Assembly (NCBI GenBank): GCA_964529155.1
Contig: CAZGVV010000010.1
Location: forward strand, 1-38,022
DNA length: 38,022 nt
DNA from: CAZGVV01 sp964529155
GTDB lineage: Bacteria > Pseudomonadota > Alphaproteobacteria > Rickettsiales > SXRF01
Direction of reading: 5' to 3'
Shown: positions 1 to 8,707 of the stretch, piece after piece
Layout: every line of letters begins with the position of its first letter
How positions within the stretch are numbered: the stretch's first letter is position 1
The notes under the pieces: model-generated
Databases searched by the model: none
Told to the model about the DNA's origin: nothing
Seen by the model: only the letters and a program-made list of their open reading frames with translations
Made by a program: the position numbers and the translations under genes

Positions 1-1
1 C

Positions 2-1795
2 GTGGTGGAAAAAGATTGCGGTACGCAGCGCGGCATCATCGCCAAGCCGATGATCGAAGGCGGTAACGTGGTCGTGCAACTCTCCGACATCATCCTGGGC
101 CGCGTATCGGCAAAAGATGTGCATCACCCGGTAAGCGACGAAGTCATCGTCTCCGCCGGCGAGATGATCGAAGAGAAAACCGTTGAGAAGATCGACGAAG
201 CCGGTATCGAATCGCTGATGGTGCGTTCGGTGCTGACCTGCGAAACCAAAGGCGGCATCTGCGCCGATTGCTATGGCCGTGATCTGGCCCGTGGCACGTC
301 GGTCAACGCCGGTGAAGCTGTCGGTGTTATCGCCGCCCAGTCCATCGGTGAACCTGGCACGCAGCTGACCATGCGTACCTTCCACATCGGTGGTGCGGCG
401 CAGCGTGGTTCCGAGCAGTCGAGCATTGAAGCAACGCATGACGCCATTCTCACCCTCACCAACCGTAACGTGGTGACGGACTCGNNNNNNNNNNAAGGCC
501 GCGCTGTGGTCATGAGCCGTACCTGCGAATTGGTGCTGAAGGATGAAAATGGCCGCGAACGCGCACGCCACAAAATCCCTTACGGCGCACGCTTGCTTTC
601 GAAAGAAGACCAGAAAGTCAAAAAAGGCGCGAAGCTTGCTGAGTGGGATCCATACACCTTGCCGATCATCACTGAGCGCAGCGGTGTGGCCCATTACCGT
701 GACTTGGTAGAAGGTGTTTCGCTCCATGAAGTGATGGACGAATCCACTGGTATCACCAACCGCGTGGTCACTGACTGGCGTCAGCAAACGCGTGGTGCGG
801 ATTTGAAACCGCGTGTGGCGCTGCGTGATAAAAAAGGCGAGATCATCACCTTGGCAAACGGCTTGGAAGCCCGTTACTTCCTGCCTGTGGGCGCCATTCT
901 TTCGGTGGAAGACGGCAACGAAGTCCATTCCGGCGACGTGCTGGCCCGTATCCCCCGCGAGTCGAGCAAAACCCACGACATCACCGGCGGTCTGCCGCGT
1001 GTGGCTGAATTGTTTGAAGCCCGCAAACCAAAAGATCACGCCATCATCAGCGAGATCGAAGGTACGGTGGAATTCGGCAAAGATTACAAAAACAAGCGCC
1101 GCGTGGTCATTCGCCCGAAAGACGAAGCTGCCGATACGGTGGAATACCTCATTCCAAAGGGCAAGCACATCACCGTGCAGGAAGGCGACTATGTGCAGAA
1201 GGGTGATCTGTTGATGGACGGCAATCCCGTGCCGCATGACATCCTGAAAGTCATGGGTGTGGAAGCGCTGGCCCGTTACATGGTGAACGAAGTGCAGCAA
1301 GTGTACCGTTTGCAGGGTGTGACCATCAACGACAAGCATATCGAAGTCATCGTGCGTCAGATGTTGCAGAAGGTGGAAATCGACAACCCGGGCGAAACCA
1401 CGTTCCTCACCGGGGAGCAGGTGGACCGCGAAGAGTTCGAGGCCATCAACGCCAAAGCCGCAACCGAAGGATACAAAGGTGCAACGGCCACGCCAGTGCT
1501 CCAGGGTATCACCAAGGCAAGCTTGCAGACGCATTCGTTCATCTCCGCCGCGTCGTTCCAGGAAACGACCCGCGTACTGACCGAAGCCGCTGTGCAAGGC
1601 AAGGTGGATCAACTCTCCGGCTTGAAAGAAAACGTGATCGTAGGCCGCCTGATTCCGGCCGGTACCGGTGCAACGGTGATGCGCTTGCGCAAAATCGCCG
1701 CTGAGCGTGACCGCCAATCCATGCTGGAAGAACAAGGCCCCGCCAATGATGACAGCGACGACAACGCGCCGCGTCAGGCTATTGGTGGTAATTAA
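2..1795 (+). CDS. rpoC: DNA-directed RNA polymerase subunit beta', C-terminal part (5' end outside window)
   Basis: This is the last 597 or so codons of the largest catalytic subunit of RNA polymerase; the N-terminal half with the active-site aspartates lies upstream of the window. Visible family landmarks are the zinc-site cysteines in DCG and in CETKGGICADCYGRD (about residues 81-94), followed by the bridge helix/trigger loop region around AVGVIAAQSIGEPGTQLTMR and HIGGAA. The C-terminal end has ITKASLQTHSFISAASFQETTRVLTEAAVQG, the region that holds the omega subunit. A 10-N gap interrupts the gene at 485-494, but the frame stays open across it. A strong intrinsic terminator follows the stop. 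This gene normally closes the rplKAJL-rpoBC operon. Identity is essentially certain; only completeness is limited. Confidence 0.98.
   Translation: MVEKDCGTQRGIIAKPMIEGGNVVVQLSDIILGRVSAKDVHHPVSDEVIVSAGEMIEEKTVEKIDEAGIESLMVRSVLTCETKGGICADCYGRDLARGTSVNAGEAVGVIAAQSIGEPGTQLTMRTFHIGGAAQRGSEQSSIEATHDAILTLTNRNVVTDSXXXXGRAVVMSRTCELVLKDENGRERARHKIPYGARLLSKEDQKVKKGAKLAEWDPYTLPIITERSGVAHYRDLVEGVSLHEVMDESTGITNRVVTDWRQQTRGADLKPRVALRDKKGEIITLANGLEARYFLPVGAILSVEDGNEVHSGDVLARIPRESSKTHDITGGLPRVAELFEARKPKDHAIISEIEGTVEFGKDYKNKRRVVIRPKDEAADTVEYLIPKGKHITVQEGDYVQKGDLLMDGNPVPHDILKVMGVEALARYMVNEVQQVYRLQGVTINDKHIEVIVRQMLQKVEIDNPGETTFLTGEQVDREEFEAINAKAATEGYKGATATPVLQGITKASLQTHSFISAASFQETTRVLTEAAVQGKVDQLSGLKENVIVGRLIPAGTGATVMRLRKIAAERDRQSMLEEQGPANDDSDDNAPRQAIGGN
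485..494. other. assembly gap (10 N) inside rpoC
   Basis: Ten undetermined bases. The codon before is TCG in NVVTDS and the sequence resumes with GRAVVMSR. In relatives this stretch reads about NSEGxxVVM, so as few as one base may be missing. The gap length must be 1 mod 3 to keep frame, which 10 also satisfies. It looks like a fixed-length placeholder. Confidence 0.9.
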
Positions 1796-1802
1796 AGACG
1801 AC

Positions 1803-1840
1803 ATCCCCGCCCTGGTTCGCCAGGGTGGGGATTTATTTTT
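1803..1840 (+). terminator. intrinsic terminator of rpoC
   Basis: The arms ATCCCCGCCCTGG and CCAGGGTGGGGAT pair around a UUCG tetraloop (1816-1819), giving a 13-bp GC-rich stem with one G-T pair. A T-rich tail (TTTATTTTT) follows. It lies 8 nt after the rpoC stop and ends just before folD, so folD probably has its own start signals or depends on read-through. Confidence 0.9.
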
Positions 1841-1852
1841 CGGTAACCCGCT

Positions 1853-2731
1853 ATGAGCGCTATTCTTATCGACGGCAAAGCCATTGCCGCACAACTCCGG
1901 GCGGATATCGCCCACGATGTTTCCACCTTTGCCGCCACCCATGGAGTTGCTCCAGGTCTTGCCGTCATATTGGTTGGCGAAGACCCCGCCAGCCGCGTGT
2001 ACGTCGCCAGTAAACACAAAGCCTGCGTGGAAGCTGGCATGCGCTCCTTTGAGCACCGCTTGAACGCCGATGTTACCGAGTCAGAGCTGCTTGCCCTCAT
2101 TGCGCAATTAAACGCAGATGCCACGGTGCATGGCATATTGGTGCAATTGCCACTGCCTAAACATATCCATGAACAAACCGTGCTGCTCGCCATTGCGCCG
2201 GAAAAAGACGTAGACGGCTTTCACCCGGTGAATATCGGCAAGCTGTGGAGTGGGCAACAGGACGCGCTGGTGCCCTGCACGCCGCTGGGCTGCGTGCTAT
2301 TACTGAAACAAACCCTTGGCACTCTCAGCGGCAAACATGCCGTGGTGATTGGCCGCTCCAATATTGTCGGCAAGCCGATCAGCGCGCTGTTGCTGCGCGA
2401 GGATTGCACCGTCACCATCGCCCATTCACGCACCGCGCAGCTGGCTGAACTGGTGCGCACCGCCGACATCGTCATCGCCGCGGTCGGCAAGCCGGAAATG
2501 GTGCGCGCAAATTGGATCAAACCCGGTGCTACGGTGATTGATGTCGGCATCAACCGCATTGCCTTACCCGATGGAAAAACACAATTAGTCGGAGACGTCG
2601 CCTACACCGAATGCGCCGCCATCGCCGCCGCCATCACCCCCGTGCCGGGTGGCGTGGGACCCATGACAATCGCCTGCTTACTCAAAAATACGCTAAGTGC
2701 GGCAAATGGTATTTTAACGAGGAAAAGATAG
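1853..2731 (+). CDS. folD: bifunctional methylenetetrahydrofolate dehydrogenase / methenyltetrahydrofolate cyclohydrolase
   Basis: FolD interconverts 5,10-methylene-THF, methenyl-THF and 10-formyl-THF with NADP, supplying one-carbon units for purine and fMet synthesis in the cytoplasm. At 292 residues it is the normal family length. The catalytic Tyr50 and Lys54 lie in the YVASKHKAC motif. The substrate and dinucleotide motifs QLPLP, VDGFHPVN, GRSNIVGKP (Rossmann) and TPVPGGVGPMT are all present. The start ATG at 1853 gives the expected N-terminus (ILIDGKAIA). The 3' end overlaps the convergent orphan gene by 18 bases. It fits functionally with the gcvP and purE/purK genes elsewhere in the window, but is not in an operon with them. 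Confidence 0.97.
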   Translation: MSAILIDGKAIAAQLRADIAHDVSTFAATHGVAPGLAVILVGEDPASRVYVASKHKACVEAGMRSFEHRLNADVTESELLALIAQLNADATVHGILVQLPLPKHIHEQTVLLAIAPEKDVDGFHPVNIGKLWSGQQDALVPCTPLGCVLLLKQTLGTLSGKHAVVIGRSNIVGKPISALLLREDCTVTIAHSRTAQLAELVRTADIVIAAVGKPEMVRANWIKPGATVIDVGINRIALPDGKTQLVGDVAYTECAAIAAAITPVPGGVGPMTIACLLKNTLSAANGILTRKR

Positions 2732-3160
2732 GATTTTAGCTCGGGAATCTTTCGAAGGTTTTGGCAGCTTCTCCTGAATTCTATTAATATTTCCTATAAA
2801 CGTTAGAATAGTCTCTGCCAGAGGCGTAGTACTTGGATCCTGCAAGTCACTTATGCATGAATCCCGCAAATCCTCTAGTGCATTAGCTAAATTAAAGATT
2901 CCGCTGTGATATTTATCATTTCGGTTAGAAGAATGCGGTGTACTGCTCTGTAACTGTTTTTTACAAGCAGTCTCGATAACAGTGATTTTATTAAGTGTAG
3001 ATGCGAATATTTCTTTGATATTTATCGTGAGAGGAATTTCTGGAACGGATAATGCTTTTTTGAAATCTACTAAAATTTGCATTAATTCTTTAAGTGTCTC
3101 TTGATAAGAAGTAAAGACAACAGAAGTTTTAGGAAGTTCTGAATTAGTAGCATCTGACAT
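2714..3160 (-). CDS. hypothetical protein, AT-rich orphan
   Basis: I do not recognise this protein of about 148 residues. It begins MSDATNSELPKTS and looks soluble and mostly helical, with no signal peptide or membrane segment. A lysine-rich tail ends KPSKDSRAKILSFPR. The ATG at 3160 is preferred over an in-frame GTG two codons upstream because AAGAG sits about 8 nt before it. Base composition is clearly more AT-rich than the flanking folD and mltG, which is compatible with recent acquisition or relaxed selection. The 3' end overlaps the end of folD by 18 bases. It lies 34 nt downstream of mltG on the same strand and could be transcribed with it. No function is proposed. Confidence 0.65.
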   Translation of the reverse strand: MSDATNSELPKTSVVFTSYQETLKELMQILVDFKKALSVPEIPLTINIKEIFASTLNKITVIETACKKQLQSSTPHSSNRNDKYHSGIFNLANALEDLRDSCISDLQDPSTTPLAETILTFIGNINRIQEKLPKPSKDSRAKILSFPR

Positions 3161-3194
3161 AAACACTCTTTTTTGTTTTTATTAGTAAGGTTTT

Positions 3195-4166
3195 TTATTG
3201 CGCTTTTTTCAGTACCGCCCGGTACGCTGCTACATTACTATTATGCTCCGCCAATGTCTCGCTAAAATGGTGCCCGCCGTGGCCGGTGGCGACGAAATAC
3301 AGCTCCTTCGTCACCGCAGGGTGTAATACCGCCTCCAGCGCCGCCCGCCCAGGGTTGCAAATGGGGGTGGGGGGTAGTCCCGGTATCATGTAGGTATTAT
3401 GCGGCGTAGCTGCCTCTAAATCGGCTATAGTAAGGCTGCGGGCGAGGGGGGCGCCTGCCGCTTGTTCTAGGTCGTAGGCTGCGGTGGGATCAGACTGCAG
3501 GCGCATGCCGATCTTTAAGCGGTTTTCAAACACCGCTGCCACGCGCGACCGCTCATCATTGGCGCCGGTTTCTTTTTCCACGACGGAAGCCAGCACCAGC
3601 GCATCATCCGGCGTTACCAGGGGCAATCCTTCTGCGCGTTTTTCCCAGGCACTGGCTAGGTATTCCTGCATGGATCTTTGCATGCGGCGCAGTAAATCCG
3701 CCCGTGAGTCATTGAGAATAAAATGGTATGTCTCCGGTAACAGCGAACCTTCCGGCGGTGCGGCCGGAACATCGCCTTTGAGCGCTGGCTCCTGGGCAAG
3801 CAACGCCAGCACCGCATGCACGGTAAATCCCTCTGGCACGGTGAATTTATGCACAACCACACGCCCTTCGGCGATCATCTCCACTGCGTCATGCAGCGAA
3901 ATATTTGCCGGGAAATCATATTCCCCCGCTTTAAACTGCCGCGCTTTTCCCGTAGCAATCGCAGCGGCGATGACATAGGCGCTGTTGGAAACCACGCCTT
4001 CATTTTCCAGCGTTTTAGCAATCCCTCGTAAGCCTTCCCCGCGGGGCAGCACCACCACTTTTTCTGTCGCCAGGGGGCCGGGCGTTTCATAATGCTGAAC
4101 CAGCCACATGCCGCCGAGTGCGGTTGCCAGAATAGACAGCAAAAAAAGACGCCACGCATGCCTCAT
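3195..4166 (-). CDS. mltG: endolytic murein transglycosylase MltG
   Basis: MltG is an inner-membrane lytic transglycosylase that cuts nascent glycan strands and limits peptidoglycan chain length. The 323-residue protein has one N-terminal membrane helix (about residues 5-24), a LysM-like region (PRGEGLRGIAKTLENEGVV) and the YceG/MltG catalytic domain. The motif LASVVEKETGANDER with the catalytic glutamate is at about residues 192-206, followed by NRLKIGMRLQSDPTAAYDL. The start at 4166 is chosen over a longer reading because its ATG overlaps the TGA of the upstream MEKHLA gene (ATGA), suggesting translational coupling. The position downstream of fabF is the common arrangement in Alphaproteobacteria. 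Confidence 0.95.
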   Translation of the reverse strand: MRHAWRLFLLSILATALGGMWLVQHYETPGPLATEKVVVLPRGEGLRGIAKTLENEGVVSNSAYVIAAAIATGKARQFKAGEYDFPANISLHDAVEMIAEGRVVVHKFTVPEGFTVHAVLALLAQEPALKGDVPAAPPEGSLLPETYHFILNDSRADLLRRMQRSMQEYLASAWEKRAEGLPLVTPDDALVLASVVEKETGANDERSRVAAVFENRLKIGMRLQSDPTAAYDLEQAAGAPLARSLTIADLEAATPHNTYMIPGLPPTPICNPGRAALEAVLHPAVTKELYFVATGHGGHHFSETLAEHNSNVAAYRAVLKKAQ

Positions 4167-4624
4167 AACCAGTCCCATTTGCTGAAGGTAGATGCTTGAC
4201 CGATGCATGCGCCGCCTGCATCCAGTACATTCCAAAGATAGGCATCACGTATCAAAAAACGCCGTCCCCGGCGCGATAAGCGCACGGCCTGGTAGTGGTC
4301 AACGTGCCCGTTATTATATGCATCTTGGATTAACCGCTTACGCTCTTCTACTACTTCTGGTTCCGACGCCAGGCGTGACGGCATGGCGGTAAATTCTTTC
4401 CAGGAAAAGCCCCACAATAATTGTGCGGCCAGATTGCCGTAATTCAGTACGGGATCGGGATTGCTGTCGTGAGAAGCCATGACAAAGGAAGCGTGATACA
4501 GATCATGTGCCAGTGCTTCGTCTGAGCGCGTTCCTTCCAGTAATTGTTTCCCCGTCCAGTGCGTAAAGCTGTCGGCCATATGGCGGCTGAAGGTAATGAC
4601 CTCCGGCTGCTCATACGGCAGCAT
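4163..4624 (-). CDS. MEKHLA domain-containing protein
   Basis: A 153-residue protein matching the bacterial stand-alone MEKHLA domain, a PAS-like fold first named from the C-terminus of plant HD-ZIP III factors. The recognisable stretches are DPVLNYGNLAAQLLWGFSWKEFTAMPSRLASEP (about residues 57-89), DHYQAVRLSRRGRRFLIRDAYLWNV and a terminal GxxxGQASTFSKWDW. Its biochemical role in bacteria is not established; PAS relatives bind small ligands or act as sensors. It begins immediately after the fabF stop and its own stop overlaps the mltG start by 4 nt, so it sits tightly inside a fabF-mltG operon. No signal peptide or membrane helix is seen. Confidence 0.8.
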   Translation of the reverse strand: MLPYEQPEVITFSRHMADSFTHWTGKQLLEGTRSDEALAHDLYHASFVMASHDSNPDPVLNYGNLAAQLLWGFSWKEFTAMPSRLASEPEVVEERKRLIQDAYNNGHVDHYQAVRLSRRGRRFLIRDAYLWNVLDAGGACIGQASTFSKWDWL

Positions 4625-5881
4625 TTAGACCTGCTTAAAGATAAGGCTGGCGTTGGTGCCGCCAAAGCCGAAGGAATTGGAAAGCGCGGTGCGGATGGTG
4701 CGCTTCTTCGGCTGGTGCGGAACCAGATCAATGTCGCATCCGTCAGACGGCGTGGTTAAATTGAGTGTTGGCGGTGCTACCTGATCGCGGATAGCCAGCA
4801 GGGAGAAAATCGCTTCCACTGCCCCTGCCGCGCCCAGCAAATGGCCGATGGCCGATTTGGTGGAGGACATGGAGAGCTTATATGCATGTTCACCGAATAA
4901 CCGCTTCACTGCACCCAATTCAATTTCGTCGCCCAGCGGCGTGGAGGTACCGTGTGCGTTGATGTAGTCAATGTCGGTGGTGTTGAGGCCGGCGCGGGCC
5001 AGGGCATTTTGCATGGCGCGGAAACCGCCGCGGCCTTCCGGGTGTGGCGCGGTGATGTGGAACGCATCACCGGACAGGCCATAGCCGACCACTTCCGCAT
5101 ATATTTTCGCGCCGCGTTTTTTGGCATGTTCGTATTCTTCCAGTACCACGACACCGGCGCCTTCACCCATCACAAACCCGTCCCGGCCCTTATCCCACGG
5201 GCGGGAGGCTTGTTCAGGCGTATCGTTATAGCTGGTGGAAAGTGCGCGCGCCGCCGCGAAACCGGCCAGACCCATGCGGCAAATGGTGGCTTCCGCTCCG
5301 CCGGCAACCATGACTTCGGCATCCCCGAATTGAATCAAACGGGCTGCGTCGCCAATGGCATGTGCGCCGGTGGAGCAGGCGGTAACTACCGAATGGTTCG
5401 GGCCTTTGAACCCGTATTTAATCGAGATCTGACCCGACGCCAAATTAATGAGCGAAGCGGGAATGAAAAACGGGCTGATACGTTTCGGCCCTTTTTCATG
5501 CAGGGCAAGGACTGCTTCTTCAATGCAGGGCAGTCCGCCGATGCCCGAGCCGATCATAATGCCGGTGCGTTCCAGATCCGCCTCATCGGTTGGCTTCCAG
5601 TTCGCATCGGTAATGGCTTCTTCCGCTGCACCAAAAGCAAAATGGATGAAATCGTCCATTTTCTTCTGGTCTTTTACCGGGATGTAATTGTCCGGGTTGA
5701 ATTCGCCAACGCCGGTGCCGCGCGGCACTTGGCCGGCGATGCGTGCGGGCAAATCCGCCACGTTGATACGCGTGATGGCGGAGACGCCGGATTTACCAGC
5801 GAGCATCCGCTCCCACGTAGGCGCAACACCACATGCCAGTGGTGTAACCAGCCCGATACCCGTAACTACAACGCGGCGCAT
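4625..5881 (-). CDS. fabF: beta-ketoacyl-ACP synthase II
   Basis: FabF condenses malonyl-ACP with acyl-ACP in cytoplasmic type II fatty acid elongation. The protein is 418 residues, the usual length. Catalytic Cys169 lies in VVTACSTGAHAIG, and the two active-site histidines lie in NAHGTSTPLGD and KSAIGHLLGAAGAVEA. The glycine-rich end NSFGFGGTNASLIF is present. The start MRRVVVTGIGLVTPLA is the canonical N-terminus. It lies 8 nt downstream of acpP and is directly followed by the MEKHLA gene, forming an acpP-fabF-MEKHLA-mltG unit. Confidence 0.97.
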   Translation of the reverse strand: MRRVVVTGIGLVTPLACGVAPTWERMLAGKSGVSAITRINVADLPARIAGQVPRGTGVGEFNPDNYIPVKDQKKMDDFIHFAFGAAEEAITDANWKPTDEADLERTGIMIGSGIGGLPCIEEAVLALHEKGPKRISPFFIPASLINLASGQISIKYGFKGPNHSVVTACSTGAHAIGDAARLIQFGDAEVMVAGGAEATICRMGLAGFAAARALSTSYNDTPEQASRPWDKGRDGFVMGEGAGVVVLEEYEHAKKRGAKIYAEVVGYGLSGDAFHITAPHPEGRGGFRAMQNALARAGLNTTDIDYINAHGTSTPLGDEIELGAVKRLFGEHAYKLSMSSTKSAIGHLLGAAGAVEAIFSLLAIRDQVAPPTLNLTTPSDGCDIDLVPHQPKKRTIRTALSNSFGFGGTNASLIFKQV

Positions 5882-5889
5882 GTGCGGAT

Positions 5890-6135
5890 TTAAGCGGCTT
5901 TTTGTGCGTGCTGATCGATGTAATTGATCGCGTCCTGAATGGTCAGGATTTTTTCAGCGGCGTCATCAGGGATTTCGCAGTTGAATTCTTCTTCAAATGC
6001 CATCACCAATTCCACGGTGTCCAGGCTGTCGGCGCCAAGATCGTCAATGAAACTTGCTTCAGGCACGGCCTTTGCGGCATCTACGCCTAAGTGTTCGACA
6101 ACGATTTTCTTTACGCGTTCTGCTGTATCGCTCAT
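5890..6135 (-). CDS. acpP: acyl carrier protein
   Basis: An 81-residue acidic acyl carrier protein, the cytoplasmic carrier of growing acyl chains. Ser37 in the LGADSLDTVELVMAFEEEF motif is the 4'-phosphopantetheine attachment site. The start MSDTAERVKKIVVEHLGV at 6135 gives the standard length; an in-frame upstream reading adds six residues not typical of the family. fabF follows after 8 nt. The gene just upstream on the same strand is the unrelated Tat-exported HD protein, not fabG, and about 96 bp of non-coding sequence separates them, so acpP may have its own promoter. Confidence 0.97.
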   Translation of the reverse strand: MSDTAERVKKIVVEHLGVDAAKAVPEASFIDDLGADSLDTVELVMAFEEEFNCEIPDDAAEKILTIQDAINYIDQHAQKAA

Positions 6136-6231
6136 GAGACTATCCTTTACCAAAGTTGATGAAACACTAGGAAACCTGCACTCTACTACACGATTTTAGG
6201 CGTGCGTAAACTATAAAACAACCGCTAGGGC

Positions 6232-7839
6232 CTAAAGCGCCCTGCCGATATTCGCAGCGGCTTGATGCTGGGCCGCTCTGTTTTCCCGCACAAGGGGATC
6301 AGAGGTAATGGCTTTGCGGATCTCAGCTTCTTTTTGCTCACGTATTGCCGGAATATCCCAGCCATAATTGTGCAATATTTGTGTTTTTATTTTCGCCACT
6401 TCTTCCTTCTGATATTTGGGGTTTTTGTTTTTATCCAGCCACCCTGACGCCTCGTTGGTGCGTTTCTCGCCATAGGCTTCGAATACGCCGTTTGCTAACA
6501 GGAAGCACAGGCAATCGGGGTCTACCGTGTCGGGGGTGATCAGTGGTTTTTCATCTGCACCTATGCGCACCTTATTGAAAAGGTCCTTCGGGTTATCAGC
6601 GCGTCCCACCGTGCCTAATTGCCGAATCGCTTCATGCATCGGCTTATCCACCCGCCCGGTGATGCTTTCGGCCACGTCCGCCACCCGCAGCAGCTTGGTT
6701 AGTGGTGGCAGGCGGTTGGGAGCGATGTCTGGTCCGGTCATCACCGTAAAATCCGAGGCGCTGACGCCAAGGTGCATTTTTTGATAATCCGCGGTTATTT
6801 TTTTCTGCTCTTCCTCACCATAGCGCGCAAGCCCATGGTGATGCGCCGCCGCATCCAGCGCTTCGGGATACAGCGAAAGCATTACGGCCGTGAAATAGGG
6901 ATGGCTGCCGTTACGGCTGGTCATAATCAGGTTATCCAACCCGGAATTCTGTGGTGGCCGCTTGGCCATGCCTTGCGAAGGTACTTGCGTTTTGCCGACG
7001 TCATGCAGCAGCGCCGCCAGCGTGCCCATCTCGATCTGGTCGGCGTTCATCACGGCATGATGGGGGTTGCCGTTTACTGCCTTGTTCATGGCGAATTCAA
7101 ACAGCTCAGTCACGCCCAGCACGTGCGAATATTGGTCTGAGTCCGATGCCACGCCTGCTACGGCGCGTAAGGCGGTTTTCAATTCCTGTGTATTACGTGC
7201 CGCTTGCACTGGCCGGTGCGTAAGCGGTCCATGCCCGGGGTTCAATTCGGTGAAGGTAGAAAACATATCCTTGATGAGCGTCAGGAAAAATTGTTTTTTC
7301 TGTTCCAGCGAGCAATGCGCCTGTTGGCGCCTCTGCAGAATCTCCCCGCTCACGCCAAATAAATCGCTATGCTCGGCTATAATGTCACGTGCCATTTTAA
7401 GTTTCGCCGTGCGGCACGACGCCGGCTCGGCTTGGTCTACGCTGACAAGGGAGGGATGCAGAACAATAACGCCTTTAATCTGCCCATCGGCTTTTACCGG
7501 GATATGATAGGGCGTGTTCTGGGCCGGTGGGTACACCAGCGTCGGCGCGAAAGGAATGTCGTGATAAATGCCGATATGCTTATTCAAGGTAAATTCGTTG
7601 CCATTTGCCCCGGGTGTATAATATCCCCCGGCATCACAGCCTGAAGCAAGTGTGGCCGCCAGCAACACTTTTTGTTCCGGCGATAAGGCTAAAACCGCAT
7701 CGAAATGATCGGGAATCCGCGTAATGGGGTTTTCGCGTTGGGCGGACGGTGCATTCGCGGCAGCGCGCGCAGTAAACGGCCCCAGAGGGAAAAGGCCCGC
7801 ACCCAGGATATTTCCTAAAAAATTTCTACGCGTATCCAT
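6232..7839 (-). CDS. Tat-exported HD-GYP-like domain protein
   Basis: A 535-residue protein. The N-terminus MDTRRNFLGNILGAGLF...ARAAANA is a good twin-arginine signal, predicting folded export to the periplasm. The central region carries an HD phosphohydrolase signature: His239 (YSHVLGVTELFEFAM), LLHDVGK with His279/Asp280, His313, the His cluster in AAHHHG (about 333-335), and LLRVADVAESITGR. That order and spacing resembles HD-GYP c-di-GMP phosphodiesterases, but the GYP loop itself is replaced by LARYG. Residues about 90-135 (a V-L-HPS stretch) and the long C-terminal tail are not recognised. The start at 7839 is supported by GAGGGA about 6 nt upstream. A periplasmic location is odd for a cyclic-dinucleotide enzyme. 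The substrate is unknown. Confidence 0.75.
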   Translation of the reverse strand: MDTRRNFLGNILGAGLFPLGPFTARAAANAPSAQRENPITRIPDHFDAVLALSPEQKVLLAATLASGCDAGGYYTPGANGNEFTLNKHIGIYHDIPFAPTLVYPPAQNTPYHIPVKADGQIKGVIVLHPSLVSVDQAEPASCRTAKLKMARDIIAEHSDLFGVSGEILQRRQQAHCSLEQKKQFFLTLIKDMFSTFTELNPGHGPLTHRPVQAARNTQELKTALRAVAGVASDSDQYSHVLGVTELFEFAMNKAVNGNPHHAVMNADQIEMGTLAALLHDVGKTQVPSQGMAKRPPQNSGLDNLIMTSRNGSHPYFTAVMLSLYPEALDAAAHHHGLARYGEEEQKKITADYQKMHLGVSASDFTVMTGPDIAPNRLPPLTKLLRVADVAESITGRVDKPMHEAIRQLGTVGRADNPKDLFNKVRIGADEKPLITPDTVDPDCLCFLLANGVFEAYGEKRTNEASGWLDKNKNPKYQKEEVAKIKTQILHNYGWDIPAIREQKEAEIRKAITSDPLVRENRAAQHQAAANIGRAL

Positions 7840-7948
7840 CAACAATCCCTCTATTTCGTTCTGGCCAGTATAAATTAACGAGTGGGGAAAGCAACCACAT
7901 TAGTTAAAGCTGGTCAATTAATCATAAGGCCCATGGTATGGCCATCCA

Positions 7949-8686
7949 TCACGCAATAAACATCCCGCCATTCACATGGAGGGTCTGGCCCGTCACATAC
8001 CCCGCCTCATTGCTTGCCAAAAATAAGGCAGCGGCGGCGATTTCGGCGGGGGTGCCCATGCGGTTCATGGGGATGCGCTCCAGGATGCGGGTTTTTTGGT
8101 CGGGGTTCAGCACGTCGGTCATCGGCGTTTCAATAAAGCCCGGGGCGATGCAATTGACCGTAATGCCCCGTGCCGCCGATTCCAGCGCCAGTGATTTCGC
8201 CATGCCGGTAAGCCCCGCCTTCGCCGCGCAGTAATTGGCCTGCCCGGGATTGCCTGAATGGCCGACGATGGACGTAATAATAATAATGCGGCCCGAACGA
8301 CGCTTAATCATGCCCTTCAACGCCGCCCGCACCAGGCGGAAGGTTGCCGTCAAATTGATGTCAATCACCTGCTGCCACTGCTCATCCGACATGCGAATGG
8401 AAAGCGTATCGCGGGTGATACCGGCATTGGCGACCAGAATATCCAATCCCCCGAGCGTTTCCTCTACGGTTTTGGCAAATGCCTCAATGCCATCCAGCTG
8501 CGAAAGATCGCAGGCGAGGGGGTGCGCGCGTTCGCCCAACGTACTCCGAAGTGGTTCCAGCTTTTCCAGCCTGCTGCCTGAAATAGCCACGTTCGCCCCC
8601 GCACCATGCAGCGCGGTTGCAATTGCCCCGCCAATGCCACCAGAAGCACCGGTGATGAGGGCGGATTTTTGCGAGAGAGAGAACAT
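7949..8686 (-). CDS. fabG: 3-oxoacyl-ACP reductase
   Basis: FabG is the NADPH-dependent short-chain dehydrogenase that reduces 3-oxoacyl-ACP in fatty acid elongation. The 245-residue protein has the cofactor motif TGASGGIG (12-19), NAGI (87-90) and the catalytic triad Ser139, Tyr152 and Lys156 (YCAAK). The C-terminal part has GFIETPMTD and the end GYVTGQTLHVNGGMFIA, characteristic of FabG rather than other SDRs. It sits between fabD and acpP as usual for the fab cluster, though separated from each by an extra gene. Confidence 0.95.
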   Translation of the reverse strand: MFSLSQKSALITGASGGIGGAIATALHGAGANVAISGSRLEKLEPLRSTLGERAHPLACDLSQLDGIEAFAKTVEETLGGLDILVANAGITRDTLSIRMSDEQWQQVIDINLTATFRLVRAALKGMIKRRSGRIIIITSIVGHSGNPGQANYCAAKAGLTGMAKSLALESAARGITVNCIAPGFIETPMTDVLNPDQKTRILERIPMNRMGTPAEIAAAALFLASNEAGYVTGQTLHVNGGMFIA

Positions 8687-8707
8687 AGCTACATCCTTAA
8701 ATAATGA

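Noticed and set aside
4952..5893. 313-codon open frame on the plus strand
   Set aside because: It is antisense to the intact fabF gene, begins with Cys/Val/Gly-rich sequence without motifs, and is explained by the GC-rich codon bias of fabF.
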